Assembly: GCF_954871325.1 (NCBI RefSeq)
Contig: NC_088777.1
Span: forward strand, 4,280,509-4,344,508
Length of the DNA: 64,000 nucleotides
From: Gordionus sp. m RMFG-2023
Taxonomy: Eukaryota; Nematomorpha; Gordioida; Chordodea; Parachordodidae
Direction: 5' to 3'
Each line of letters opens with the position of its first letter. The first letter of the stretch is position 1. The notes under the pieces were generated by a model. That model searched no databases, was not told where the DNA came from, and saw only the letters and a program-made list of their open reading frames with translations. The position numbers were made by a program, and so were the translations under genes. This document shows, piece by piece, positions 24,868-37,909 of the stretch.

Positions 24868-25184
24868 TTCTAAATAAAATATAATACTACCTACCCTACT
24901 AAATTAAAATAATTGAAGGCGATTGAATTTAATTGAATGAAACGGAAGAATATAAAAAGTAAGCGATGAATTAGATATTATAAAGTGTTAGGCATTAAAT
25001 AATCATATTTTATATGTTCATGTACATACACATTAACTATAAAGCAATTTATAGTAAACTTTTATATTCTTTAATCAGTCTTCGGTCGGACCGGACCGTG
25101 GGGCCGTGTTGTTGGACGGGACCGTCCCATAGGACCGAAGTCTGATAAGACCGGACCGGACCGTTTCAATACACTATGTTAGAG

Positions 25185-27040
25185 AATTTTAAAAAGTATA
25201 GAATTAAAATTTAAAAAAAAATGATTATGAAGGAGATGACAAAATAATTACTCACTTATTCCTTCTATTATTAACAATTTTATTTTTTTTATAAAAAAAT
25301 TTTTTTTTTGATTAGAATTTTTCCTATTTTGAGGACTTTTCCTCACTGATCGAGAATTTATCTTTTGAAATCCTTTATTTTGTTAAAATAGTATTTTGAA
25401 TGTTTAAAAATATTATCTTCTCTTACCATTATCTAGATCCGAGGATCTAAAATATAATCAATAAAATAATCAAAAGATCTTTTAATTCGAATTCTCTTTA
25501 AATTGATACCTATATTAAAATATTATATTAAAAAAAGTTTTCAAAATTCTAGACTAGACTCACCATAAAGACATTGAGAGAGTATCAACAATGAAATCAT
25601 TATAAAAATTTACAAGCTTCCTTTTGATATTCTATTTGAAATTTATTTTTCGAAAGAGTTTTTATAATTCTAATCCCCTCCTCCCTCTTTCAAAGCAATT
25701 AAAGGTACTTTTTATTGTTAATCACTTGATAAATTCAGTTAAGAGATTCATATAATTTGATAGAATTTCTTATTATAAAGATTTTTATTCCCCCACCTCC
25801 ATTAATGACCCAAGCAGACCTATAAATTTTTTTCATTTATACACTCATATTTATAAAATGCTAAGTATCATTATTTGAAAACTATTATTCTTTCTATCTC
25901 AGCACGATTTTTACTATTATCTAAATAACTTTACAGTTTGTCAGATCTAAGTTGGCTACTACATGCGGTCATATTTATCTATAACTTGAAAGTCCCTCTA
26001 GCCTTCTTTTTAAAACAGCGCACTTATTGCAGCATATATTAAATTGCATTTTTAATTTATCAAACGTTTTTAATTTGCAATATTTAGCACCAATTGTGTG
26101 TTTAAAAAAAAATAGCTGTCAAGTTATTTTTTTTTTACTATTTCATATTTGTTTTAGGTTTTGGTGTTCGACATATTATAATTTTTATTTAATATGTGAT
26201 TAGAATTAATGTTTAAAAATTCATTGTTATTAAAAAATAATTACGTAATTTATGAATTATATCAGCAAACTGATTAGCCAATTAAAGCAAGCAAAAAAAT
26301 ATTCAAATCTAATTTTAATCATCAAATCTAAACTATACTTAACCTTCATCTCTTGGACTATCTCTAGGCCAGAAAAATTCATTAAATAAAATAGAAAAAA
26401 TATGTTAATGACTACTATCGAATTTTATAAAATTAAATTTATTTTTCATTTTAAGATAAATTAGAACTGATAACTTGAATGCAAATCTTTTTTTATTAAT
26501 ATAATAATCATTACCAAACCCAAGATTAATCAATTTCAATCTAAAATGAATATTATTTTTAAAATAATTGCCATAATAATAAATGTGACCCCAAGCTAAA
26601 TAGATTTAACGTAAAATTGCAATATATTCCCCGGTTATATTATGATATTGGTTCCTTTATAAATAAGTTAAATTATTTTTATTATTTTAAAGATAATATG
26701 ATATTTAAATCGATGTAAATTTAAATTAGGAAAATATAATGAATTTATGTTGTTAAAAGGCTCGATTTGAGCCGATTTTTAAAAACAGTTAACTCACAGA
26801 AAAATATTACCTAAGCTTCGAGATTTGAGCTAATAGTTGTTTTACTTTTAAACTTTGTGCTATCTATTAGCAAAATCTTTAGGCTTGCATAATATTTTCC
26901 TGATAAAATATTTAGTTAGCCGATTTAACCGTAACAACACTAAATGAATGAATAATTAATATTTTGCCATTTTAAGCAAATGAATATAAAGTCAATAATT
27001 GAAACACTGTCATTTATGTATTATCTGATTGATATACCGT
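25185..27040. repeat. Segmental duplication, copy B, block 2 (empty site of the Gypsy element)
   Basis: It is collinear with 6990-10361. At about 27035 the sequence GATTGATATACCGTTATGC runs straight through the point where copy A has TATAC, the LTR element and TATAC again. This shows the pre-insertion target. No gene is seen. Confidence 0.85.
26746..26942. mobile_element. hAT-type MITE, duplicated partner of the one at 10050
   Basis: It starts TATGTTGTTAAAAGGCTCG, ends AACAACACTA, and is flanked by AATGAATT/AATGAATG. Its position matches the MITE in copy A. Confidence 0.85.
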
Positions 27041-28235
27041 TATGCTTGATTGTGTAAGGTTTATAATCTAAAATAATTAATTATTTAAATTAAAATCATG
27101 CTAATTGAATAGTATGTTTTCAATATTTTTCTACCTCTTCTAATATTCATAATATAGATAAACATGATAACTAAAAATTAATATTGAATATATTAAGGAT
27201 TCTGTTATATATATTTTATTATATACCTGGTCCACGGAATATTTCTGTTGTTCCTAAAGAAAAATGAAACAAATAAATATAATAAGTTAGACCTAATTTG
27301 TAGAGTATTAGTACGAAACAAGATTTAGCAACCAGTATCGATTTAATATATCTTTTAATAAATTTATTTATTTCTTCATTAATAATAATTTTTAAATATC
27401 ACCCTTGGATGATATTAAGATAAACGGGTTACTAATAATCCACTCTAATAATAATATTATTCAAAGAATTTTTTTATAATATATAAATTAATTACATATA
27501 TAATATATAAAAAATGTGCTTATACCTATAGATATTACTAGAATGCCCCTTATATGTTCTTTATTTCAATTTTTAAAAAAAGCATATGTCCATAAAAAAT
27601 TGGTCAAATAAAAATAAATGAATAAGTTTAATTTAGAATTATAATTCGCATGTTTTTTCTGTTATATAATTGGAGAATTAATGTAATTTAGTGTATATTT
27701 AGAATAGACTAATTGTATACATGGTGAATGATGTATTTAACACATCCATTATTAAATAGTTTATTACTTTATTTTACAGTCCTTAAATACATTCTTTTCT
27801 TTTTATATCTTTTTTCCGTAAACAATTTAAAAATGTTTTCAAAAATTAATAAGTAAATGATTGGTTATTTTAAGTTACGCAAAAACGAAATTTAAACTAA
27901 ATGATAAAATAATTTTTAAAAAAAATGTAGATTGTAACGCAATAATTTAAAACACGCCGTTAGGCATAAAACATAAATATATTTATATATAACATTTTCT
28001 GAAGAAAGTTATATTACCTAGTTGATTTGCTACAAGAACTATATAAAAATATTTAAAGATTTGAATAGTATCAACAATTAACAAAAATATTTGCCTTTTA
28101 AAATTCAAAAATTTGTTAAATTTTGAAATCTTATATCTCGGCTAATGAGTTTGTGTGAAAAAATATCAATTTTTTATATTTTTCTTAATTATCATACATA
28201 TATAACTAAATTTTTTTTAAAAATATTCTATAAAT
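27041..28235. repeat. Segmental duplication, copy B, block 3
   Basis: It is collinear with 18332-19870. About 400 bp near 27570-28000 are not matched in copy A. No gene is seen. Confidence 0.8.
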
Positions 28236-28244
28236 TTATATGGA

Positions 28245-28405
28245 TAAAGCTTTAATTCAAATATTTATTTTAATGATTAATAATTAGGCTATACATATTG
28301 GTACTAAATTTGGTTGGTTAACACAATTCTAAAACTTTTATTTAAAAAAAGCAAAATCATGGCCAATTATACCACATCTCCCCTATAATGTTATTTAATA
28401 TGTGA
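28245..28405. repeat. Dispersed repeat, copy 2 of 3
   Basis: It matches 6525-6690 in the same orientation. The following 28410-28820 holds no recognisable feature. Confidence 0.6.
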
Positions 28406-28827
28406 AAATTATCGTATCAAAACTCTATAAAATGTAAACTTTTTCCATCACAACAAATGTCGATTACCACCAGATAATATATTGCAGATATTTTTACCCC
28501 TTATAAATTTTCGCAGGTATTTTAGCGAAAACACGTTCGCAAACGCATTATAGCGGCTATTGCATTATATTTACAAGAATTAAACAAAATGGTTAAGTAA
28601 AATTTGGTCATTTTTTTAACAATTTGCTATATGGTTTTATTGTTAGGTAATTATAATTAATTGCTAATAATGTTTTGTTTTGTAAAGCTAGAAATTATAA
28701 AGTGCTTTTCGGGGTAATAAATTGGCGGAAATAAATAATTAGTTGTAACAATTTCGCGGCAATCTAATCATGGAAATGTATTTATTATTAGCGTTAAAAA
28801 TGTTTATCTATTATTGATATTCGTAAG

Positions 28828-29050
28828 TAGTGTTGGTAAACGGCTCGTTTTGAGCCGATTTTTAAAAACGGCTAACTCAATACTTCACTTAGAAAAATAT
28901 TACGCAAGCCTGAAGATTTTGCACATAGAAGGAACAAAGGTCCATATATATATTATTGAAATCTCAAGGCTTAGGCTATATTTTTCTGGCTAAAATATTG
29001 AGTTAGCCGTTTTTAAAAATCGGCTCAAAACGAGCCGTTTAACAACACTA
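28828..29050. mobile_element. hAT-type MITE, best preserved copy
   Basis: It is 223 bp, starting TAGTGTTGGTAAACGGCTCG and ending CGAGCCGTTTAACAACACTA, with an 8-bp duplication TTCGTAAG/TTCGTGAG (7 of 8). The inner arms GCCGATTTTTAAAAACGGCT and AGCCGTTTTTAAAAATCGGC pair over about 50 bp. There is no coding capacity. It defines the consensus for the copies at 10050, 26746, 32638 and 37683. Confidence 0.93.
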
Positions 29051-29059
29051 TTCGTGAGA

Positions 29060-31690
29060 AAAAAGTGGCAATAATATCATATTCTTAGATATTTTTGCAA
29101 TATTAATATGTAACTTCAATATTTATACTTACAGGATTTATTAAGTTCTGTAAAAAGAGAAATAAAACAAAATATTAGGATAATTTTATATTGAGCCACT
29201 TAAAAATGGTATTCAAGTAATAGACATTGATATTTGAGCCCTGAATTACAAGGGCTGAGCATCTAACTTTTTGGACTCATTTTTTAAATTAATATTTAAT
29301 ATAAAATATTTTGATAAAGAAAAAGAATTAGGTTTGAATTCACATTTTCCTTTTTATTATCTTGGCTACACATGATACTTTTTCCTTTCTTTTATTCAAT
29401 TATATCTTTCTTGTCTTTCTTTCTTTCCTATCTTTCTTTTTTATATAATAATAAGTTATACCTGGATTAAATTCGTGGCGTGTTATAAGTACTATATAAT
29501 TTTAAAATTAAACTATATCTCTCCGAATCGATATATTACGAATTGATATATAATAATTTTATAAGTAACCCATATTAATTTTATAATATTAATTTATAAA
29601 GTTTATTTAATTTAGAATCGTTGTTTTTATCAAATTATTAAGTTAAAATGATATTTATATAAGGGATATGTTATAAACATGTATAACATTACAAAGAATT
29701 AATTAATCTCAAATCGACTTCTTTTATTGATAAGGTGAATTGATGTATCCGACATTTATGAAAAAAATCAGAATTTTGATACTACTCATATCTTTACATC
29801 TATAAATATTTGGGATAAAGAGGATATATTTGCCATAAGAATGATTTGGAAACTTCTGGTCAGTAAAATTAAAACAAATCCATTATTACATTTAGGGACC
29901 ATGTTGTAGAAATTTTATCCAACTCTGAAGATGACAATATTTTGTAAAGTGTCACAATCTGGTTAGAGAAAAATATTAAATTAAACTATTACAAAAAATA
30001 GATAAACAGTTTTAAGAGGTATAAAAATTCTAACATAACATAAAGTATCCTGAAATTATAAAATTTTGTTCAAGGAAAGAAATATATATATTTTATATTT
30101 TACTTGTGGGTGTATTTTCCTGTACTATATTTTAAAAAAAATAATAATTAAAATAATTTATCAAAGTTATTTTTACTAATGTTAAGAATAAGACTCTCAT
30201 TTCTCCATCCAATTCCTATTTTTTTTTATTATATTATTTATATATTAATATTTTTGATAATTTTTAATAATACTTATTTCTATAGACAAAAATGGATCTT
30301 GAAGATATTTTTAAATAAGAAATATTGAGTCAATTTTTTTTATATGCACAATAATATACTTCCGATGTAATAATCCATATTATTGATGTAGCCTGTTGGA
30401 AGAGGAAAAATTTTGTTTACAAATATTTCTACACGTAAAAAGATATACTATATAAATAGACAGCACTTAGTTCTTCTCCTATAATTATAAAATTCGTAAA
30501 TATGATGTATATTTACAATTGTATTATTTAATCTTAATAGTAATAATTTTAAATAATTTCTAGTAAAAAATATACAACAGAGCATATATGATTCTCCACA
30601 CGGTTATAAATTAAAACCTAATCTTGTTGTTATCATAACTCCATCTATAAATATAATATAATATAATATAATATATTCAATTTTAAATATTTATATCAGT
30701 ATTCATTACTTTCATTTGTACAAATGATATTAACTAAATAAATATTTTCAATTTTTATTTCTTATAGCAAACTTTAATGTTGGCTTACATAAGTTCCTGC
30801 AAATTATAATTTTTCGAACTAAACATATGTTTTGTAATTTGTGGAATATATTAAATATATATATATATATTTCTTATTACTGTCAATATTTTTAAAAAGA
30901 AATATTCAAAAAAAGAGGATATTTTCTTGGCAGATAAAATCTCCATCGATTAGGCTATTTTCCTAAATTTTAAAAAACGTTATCATTTGAAAATTTTAAA
31001 ATTTAAACGTCGAAATTTTTATAAGAGTTATAGATTCTTAGAGTCCAGAAATCTACCAATAATGATTTTTTTTGACAATGTGCCCCCCCCCCTTAATGTA
31101 ACCGATAGCACTGATAATTAATATCAATACTTATGATAAAAATTAAAATACAATAATTAAAACCTCATTTTATGTAAATTCATAAATTTTTATTCTTATA
31201 AATGTTATATATGCTGACATTAATGGTATTTCCTGGCAATGTGTTATTTCAACTTTAAATCATTTTTTGAGCTTGTATTTTTAAATTTGATATCCTGGAA
31301 ATACATTCCATGATTTTTGGAATTCCTACCCCATAAATTTTAGACAACTTTGCCATGAACTTAATGTAATTTATTTTAGTTTTTCTGCATATTTTTTATA
31401 TAAACTATAAATTTAACTGTAGTCTACAACTCATAAGATAATAATCATAAGCTTGATTTCCGTTAAATTTTTAAAAAGTACTCAAAAAACGATTTAATAT
31501 TGAAAAAACACATTGACACTAACATATAAAATTATATTTATAATTTTTTCAAAATATGATGAACAGCGTTCTTTTCGTTTTTGTTTTTTGATGAACTTTG
31601 AACGTAAAAGCGTTCCTTTTTTTTGACAAACCCTTTCGTCTTTTACGTTCGTTCCATTATATAAAATAATGTAAAATTACTAAATTAAAA
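29060..31690. other. AT-rich sequence without recognisable genes
   Basis: Both strands show only short chance frames, T and A runs, an (ATAAT)n run near 30655 and a (TA)n run near 30857. A C10 tract lies at 31083-31092. Confidence 0.6.
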
Positions 31691-31697
31691 TAAATAT

Positions 31698-33510
31698 ATA
31701 TATTATAAGTATCGAAGGTTCTAAAAAGAGCTTAATTTAATGAATATGTACCTAAAAAACAAGTATTTTATCATGAAAAATTTTTAACATAACAAACGAA
31801 AATCGCGAATCCTTATTTCTTAAACAAAAACTTCAACTAGAAATTTTTAAAAACAATTATACTTATTTTTAAGTACATATTCATTATTAAATTAAGCTAC
31901 ATTAGAATTTTTTTTTAACCAGCCACTATTTCCGTTCTATAATATAATTCGTTAATTTGAAATATCATTATTTATATTTTATAGATTAGCGTAATCATGG
32001 ATGTTATTATTTCTTACTATCATCTAATTCAGTGGTATGAAAAAATTCAAATTTATCAATGGGTTTGAGCCCCTGCGCCCTCCCCTATTGAAGCAACTAG
32101 TTACAATTTAAAGAGCTACTTGGTTATACTTGAACACAATTTAGAGAATTATTTATATATTTTATAAATAATTAGATTTTATATGATATATATAAAAGTG
32201 TTTATATATTAAAAAAAATTATCTTTTTATTCACTTAAAACTAATAATTTTAAACATCGCAATTATATTGTTTTAAAAATATATGTTATTTGTTTATATT
32301 AAATTGAATATCTAAAAAAAATTTATTTATAAAAATATAATTTAAAAAATTAAATATTTAAGATTATGATTAAAATAATATTTAATAAATTTTGAAATGC
32401 AAGAAAATATAATTATTTAGTGCAAAATTGAATCAAAAAATTATTTAGCCATTCTTTAGATGGTCAAAAAATTTGTGTCGGCCTTTGCTATATAGGCAAA
32501 AAATATAGATACTTTTCTGATTATTCCCAGATTTTATGAAAGAAAAAGAAATTTACCATTTATAAATCATTATTAGGTTCCTAATCTTAAATGATGAAAA
32601 GTGGCTAAAAACTTAATAACTAATATTTAAAAAAAATCACTGTTGTTAAAACCCAGTTTAGCCCTTTAGTCAAATCTCTAGGCTTCGGTAATATTTAACA
32701 AAATATTTATTTGCCGTTGAATTGTAGTTTTTAATATCACTGAAAAATTCTTTGAGAAAATAATGAAAATCTCTCAATCATTTGAAGCTTTAGAAAAAGA
32801 CTTATTTTCCTAATATGATCACATTACTTAAGCAATGCATTGTGAAATATTGTTTTCTACATAAATTAATTAAATCCTTATTTCAAAAAGAGAAAATTAC
32901 AATCTCTCTTTATAAAAAACATATAAGACATTTCTTTAAATACAATATTATGTTATTATTGTTTTAATGGAGAATAAATTATTTCATTTTTTAAATTGAA
33001 ATGCATAACTTTTATGTATTTGCTTATTTTTTTATTAAAATTATTTTTACTAATTATGTTTTTTTAATTGAAATGCACAAACATTTTGAAAAAATTAACC
33101 CAGAAATTAATTTTTATAGCTTTAAGCTATTCATTTTAGATTCAAATTTTCTCTTAAATTGTGATTGACGTTATATAATAAAAATTGGTAAATTTTTTGT
33201 TTTTCCTTATAGTTATTTCTTAATTTATGTAACTCTTACTTGCAGGGAAAATAAAAAAAATTGATAAATATTCAAAATTAAATAACTTTCTATTTCAGCC
33301 AATACTCATATCAATCAACGGCAATTTTTCTCAGTCTACATATTTTTTAAAAAACTTTATCGCAAAAATTTTTTAATATAACAAGCTTAAATCTCGAATC
33401 CATATTTCTTAAACGCAAACTTCAACTAGAAATTTTTAAACACAAATATACTTGTTTTTTATGTACCCATTCATGAGCTCTTTTTATAGCCTTCGATACT
33501 TATAATATAT
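31698..33510. mobile_element. Possible 1.8 kb inverted-repeat element
   Basis: The left end (ATTATAAGTATCGAAGGTTC, then AAAGAGCT and AACAAGTAT) is matched by the reverse complement of about 33440-33510 over roughly 70 bp. A second internal block (CTTCAACTAGAAATTTTTAA) is shared in direct orientation at about 31831 and 33420. At 31729-31766 and 31859-31898 two 38-40 bp arms pair with each other, forming a smaller fold-back. It may be one element with these ends or two members of a fold-back family. No target duplication is clear, and no coding sequence is seen. Confidence 0.45.
32638..32744. mobile_element. Truncated hAT-type MITE
   Basis: CACTGTTGTTAAAACC on the left, AAATCTCTAGGCTTCGGTAATAT in the middle and TTAATATCACT on the right are a shortened, diverged form of the 223-bp MITE. 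About half of the element is missing. Confidence 0.55.
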
Positions 33511-34360
33511 CATATATTTTTTTATTTAAATTTTATATATTTTTATATACTTTTTTAAGATTTTAATGTTTTATCATTTTTTTTTAAACATAAATATTCA
33601 GAAATATAATGTATTTTTAAAAAAAGTAATAATTATAAAACTATGATTGGAAAAAGAATAAATTAAAAAAGAAAAAAAAATACTACAGTATTTTGAAAAA
33701 AAAAATGGATTTTATAATTTTTAAGGGTATTGAAGATAATTCCAGGATATCAAGTTTCAAATATCTTAATAAACCTTATAATAACAATGGGATATCTCTT
33801 GCAACCCCCCCTCTTCTTCTTGCAAACGATATCTATAAATATTTACGTTTTCGCCCAACCTTTCGATTAAAGTATAATCCACCATTGTAAAAAAATGAAT
33901 TCACAATGATTTACATTAATCTATCAATGGCTAAAAAATAACGATCAATGAAGATAAATTAAAATATATTTACTTAGCTTATCCATGTTCATACCTAAGA
34001 AAATAATAAGCCGAATTAAATGGCACATTATTTTTTATTCCTAATATATTGTTTTTTAAAAAAATTAATGGCACATATTTATGATAATAGAATTTATTTA
34101 TTCTGATTAATTTTTGCAATTTGAAAGCTGACTAGAGAAAGTGTAATTTTTATTCCAAAACTAAGTTTTTCTCATTTAAATTTCTAATATATTATTGAGT
34201 TTAGAATAAAGCAATATTGAAGTGAGATAAAAGGTTTTCTAGTTAGCTAAGGAATAAATGTAAACTTAATAGAATATATATTTTAAAAAAATTAACAAAT
34301 ATTTTTACCTCCCCTAACCTTAAAATAATTGACAGATCTTTAACTCTCTAGCAGCGTCTC

Positions 34361-34426
34361 GCGGGGTGGGGGGGGGGGGGGGGTAAATACAGTGCCGAGA
34401 TTTTTAGAAAGTGGGGGGGGGGGGGG
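34361..34426. repeat. Two long G homopolymers
   Basis: A G15 run at 34369-34383 (preceded by GGGGT) and a G14 run at 34413-34426 stand in an otherwise A+T-rich region. Similar tracts lie at 20125 (G9), 37318 (G12) and 40823 (G16), with a C10 run at 31083. Confidence 0.9.
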
Positions 34427-36905
34427 TTATATATTGAAGATGGTAAGGGGTATGCATTTAAGGGCGGTAGGCTAGGGGTAGGATAAATTTATTGTGAGGT
34501 TATCTATTATTTAGCTAAAATAGGGCAAAACGTATTTCTGTAAAAATTATTACTTTAATTATAGACCTATTATAATACAATGATATTGTTAAACATCGAC
34601 TAAATCTATTATTGCTTACAATTATAGACATTATTTTTCAAATAATAATATTTCTGTATAATTTTCTGCTGTCCATGTAAATAGTAATTTAAAATGGTCA
34701 GACATTCTATCAGTAAACTCATTCTTGCCAAACAATATACTATAATAATGCTTTCATCGTAAATGAGGGTGTTTTTAAATTGAATTCATGTTATAAAAAA
34801 ATAGCTCTTCTTTTTTTTCCTTTATATAAAATTTAAATTGAATGGAAAAGGTATATCTTTAACTACCATTCAGTAATGGAAATTTGGTAATAAATAAATT
34901 TAATTTCATTTATCTTTACTAAAAAAAAATTATCAGTATTCAAAAATGCTTAGATAATCTGAGGGCTGATTTTCATCCCACAATAAATTAAGTGTATATC
35001 TGGAAACAAAAATTAGTAAAATTTTGTCAAACTTCTGAAAGTGATACGATAATAATCATAACCCTAAAAAACAGGTCCACATTTATTCTGGAAAAATTTA
35101 TTATGCAGCCACTACATAAGATGGGCTTAGTTCTAGATCTGAATTTCATAAGTCTTAAATTTTTAATAGACGAAGAAATGGAAAATTATAAAACAACCTT
35201 AAAAATAATACTAAATGATATAAAATTTGTTAGGATGAACTTAAAAGATTCATAGCTCATAAAAACAAATAACACTGACAATATTTTGAAGTTTTAGAAA
35301 GCAGGAAAATTTATTTCCTTTTAGAACATTAGCTAGCAAAATTTTATACTTGGAAGTTCGGCTTCTAGTGAAAGTGGTTTCATATGACCAAATCGCTTAT
35401 AAGAAAGGCGAACACAATTAAATATAAAAAAAACATGTATACATTTCTTCTTTTTCTAAATAAAAATTTTGATTTATAAATTGTAATTATTTTGCGTTAT
35501 TAATAAAGAATTAGAAAAATAAAAACATGATAGAATAAATTCAAAAAAGCTTAAATATATAACAATAAAATTTTGAAAAATTTAAGACGCCTTGTATTTT
35601 CGGGCGTGATCAATATATTGTCTTTCGTGGGCTGGCGGGTCGTGGCATAAAATTTTAGTAATAACCATAATAAGGGTTAAATTTTTTATTGCCACTATGA
35701 GCCGACGGGCATGAATAAAAAATTAAGCTCAAACCCATCTCTACAATAATTTAAGTTATTCACTTTAAATTTTATGAAGGGAGTACCATAATAATTAAAA
35801 AGGTGTCATTAAAAATGTAAAATTAACCCCTTTTTTAGGGTGGTAGGTATAAAATTTTTGAGGGATCAACTAAGAACGTGAAATTACTTTTATCTCTAAT
35901 TTTTACTAAGTTGCTTTTCAAATAATATTTATTTGGACCAATATTTTTATATTTTATTGATCAAATTTTCTAAATACTAATGTTCTATTATTTATGTTGA
36001 TTAAATATTAATTATATTCTGGCAAAAATAATAAAAAATATACAAAAAGCTTGTGAGAGCATATAAGATTTTAACTATTCCTATTAAATAAGCTATAATA
36101 TGTTAGGGTTAGGTATATATATATATCCCCTTTTTAATTAAATGTTGAGAACTTTATTTAATTTTTTTAAATATTGATAATTGAATTGTATTACATAAAT
36201 TTGATGATTTTAAAATTCTTTAAATGAAATCTCATATCAAAACTTAATTTATAGCATATTGGATATAAACAAAAATAAATTATATTATTTGTGGTACCAT
36301 TATACTGTAGAAGGTATGGTCTATCTGGTAAAAGATTTTTTTTTTAAATACAAACTAATTTCTCTTTATTTACTTTTCGTTACCTCTAGCTGATGTAATT
36401 GTGACATTTCCATTAGCATTAATTACATAATATATTTTTCCTAAAAAATATAAATAAATAATATATTTTATGATATTAAGCGCCATTGATAATATGAGTT
36501 ATAAATTTTAAGTGTATAGTGTATTTCAACTTTATACTGAAAAATAATTATGTTATTAAAAGCTAATTTTATTCTAGTTACTTTCTATAAAAGGTAAAAT
36601 TAGTTAGGGTTAGTTGTTACATTATTCCAAAAGTAACTTAATTACTTAAGTTACATCTCAAAATTAACCTGTTACAATGATAATTCCATTGGAAATAATT
36701 TATATAGCCTATCATTTTAATAAAATCTTTTTTTATTATATAAAACTTTAATCAAAAGAATTTAAATGACAAGTTGAAAATTAATTAAATTGCACTGAAA
36801 AACTATAATACATAATTCTGGTGTTCAAATAAATATTATATTAATTTGTAATATAAATAATTAGTTTTGTTAATTTGCTTGGTCTTAAAATTTACGACCC
36901 AATTT

Positions 36906-36930
36906 TGTGCTCAGGCCTTATCTGAGCACA
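36906..36930. repeat. Short perfect hairpin
   Basis: TGTGCTCAG and CTGAGCACA pair perfectly around a 7-nt loop (GCCTTAT). No U run follows. Function unknown. Confidence 0.6.
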
Positions 36931-37682
36931 AACCCGGGATTCAGATTAATGGTTTAGACTGGGAGACTCGGGGTTCAGATAAATTAATGTTATTCCAAAT
37001 AAATATTTACTAAATATATAAAAACAGCAAAATTTAATAGCATTTTCTGAGGTGAGATAGTAAAGTCCTGCAGGCAACCAACTCAGCTTAGGGTTAAAAA
37101 AATTTTAATCGGGGCCACGTTTAGAAATACCAAAATACGAACTTTCTTGCCGAATTTGTTTAATTTCAATCGCTATTTTTTAAACACCTATTGATTATTT
37201 TTCTAATTTTAGAAAATGTATCTTAGACAACAAGTTAATTTGATAACATTAGTTCCCTAAATCTTGGAGATATTTAGAATACTTTTGAATCGTTTTTATT
37301 TAGGGGTAAAGGGGGGTGGGGGGGGGGGGTGGTTATATACAAAAATAACCATTAACACCACCTTGTGTACTAAATATTACATAATTATATTTTTTTATAA
37401 AAATTATCATTCTTAGGTTACTTAATTAAAGTTTGGTCGATTTTCATTTATATCACAATTTTATTATCTCTAATAATTAGTATTACTTTTTATATATTTT
37501 TTGTTATAAATAAATAACAATATGCCTTATTTATTTATTTTTTAGTGGAAGTATATTTTACAATGAATATTTTTTTCCATAGTTATTTCTTTATTTTATA
37601 TTGAATTCATTTAAACTAATTTGATTAAAAGTTTTAAATTTAGGAAATATTATTTTAATTTCCTTCTTTTATAAAAAAAAAA

Positions 37683-37902
37683 TTTTTTTGTTAAACGGCT
37701 CGTTTTGAGCCGATTTTTAGAAATGGCTAACTCAATAATTTAGCCAGAAAAATATTGCCTAAGCCTCAAGATTTCGATTAGGTCTAGACCTTTGTTCCTT
37801 CTATGAGCAAAATTTTCCGGCTTGGGTAGTATTTTTCTGGATAAAGTATTGAGTTAGCCGTCTTTAAAAATTGGCTCAAAACGAATCATTTTACAATAGT
37901 AG
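37683..37902. mobile_element. hAT-type MITE, diverged copy
   Basis: TTGTTAAACGGCTCGTTTTG, then CCGATTTTTAGAAATGGC on the left, and GTTAGCCGTCTTTAAAAATT on the right, match the MITE at 28828. The outermost bases are mutated, so the target duplication cannot be read. Confidence 0.8.
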
Positions 37903-37909
37903 TTGGACC

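Larger units (their letters stand above)
21093..25176 (-). mobile_element. hAT transposon with a spliced transposase gene
   Basis: Terminal inverted repeats are TAGTGTTTGCTACGGTCTGG on the left and, inverted, TAGTGTATTGAAACGGTCCG on the right. They are flanked by a perfect 8-bp target duplication TGTTAGAG (21085-21092 and 25177-25184). GGTCCGGTC-type words are repeated inside both ends, as in subterminal transposase-binding arrays. The transposase is on the minus strand. Another hAT lies inside its first intron. It was inserted in copy B of the duplication only. Confidence 0.95.
33520..37680. other. AT-rich sequence without supportable genes; G tracts and one hairpin
   Basis: Open frames at 33693 and 34992 (65 and 87 codons) have no recognisable domain, no splice context and composition like the background, so they are not called. 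G tracts occur at 34361-34426 and 37311-37329. A short perfect hairpin lies at 36906-36930. Confidence 0.6.

Noticed and set aside
34992-35255. 87-codon frame as a host exon
   Set aside because: No recognisable domain, no convincing splice borders and no rise in G+C; likely chance.
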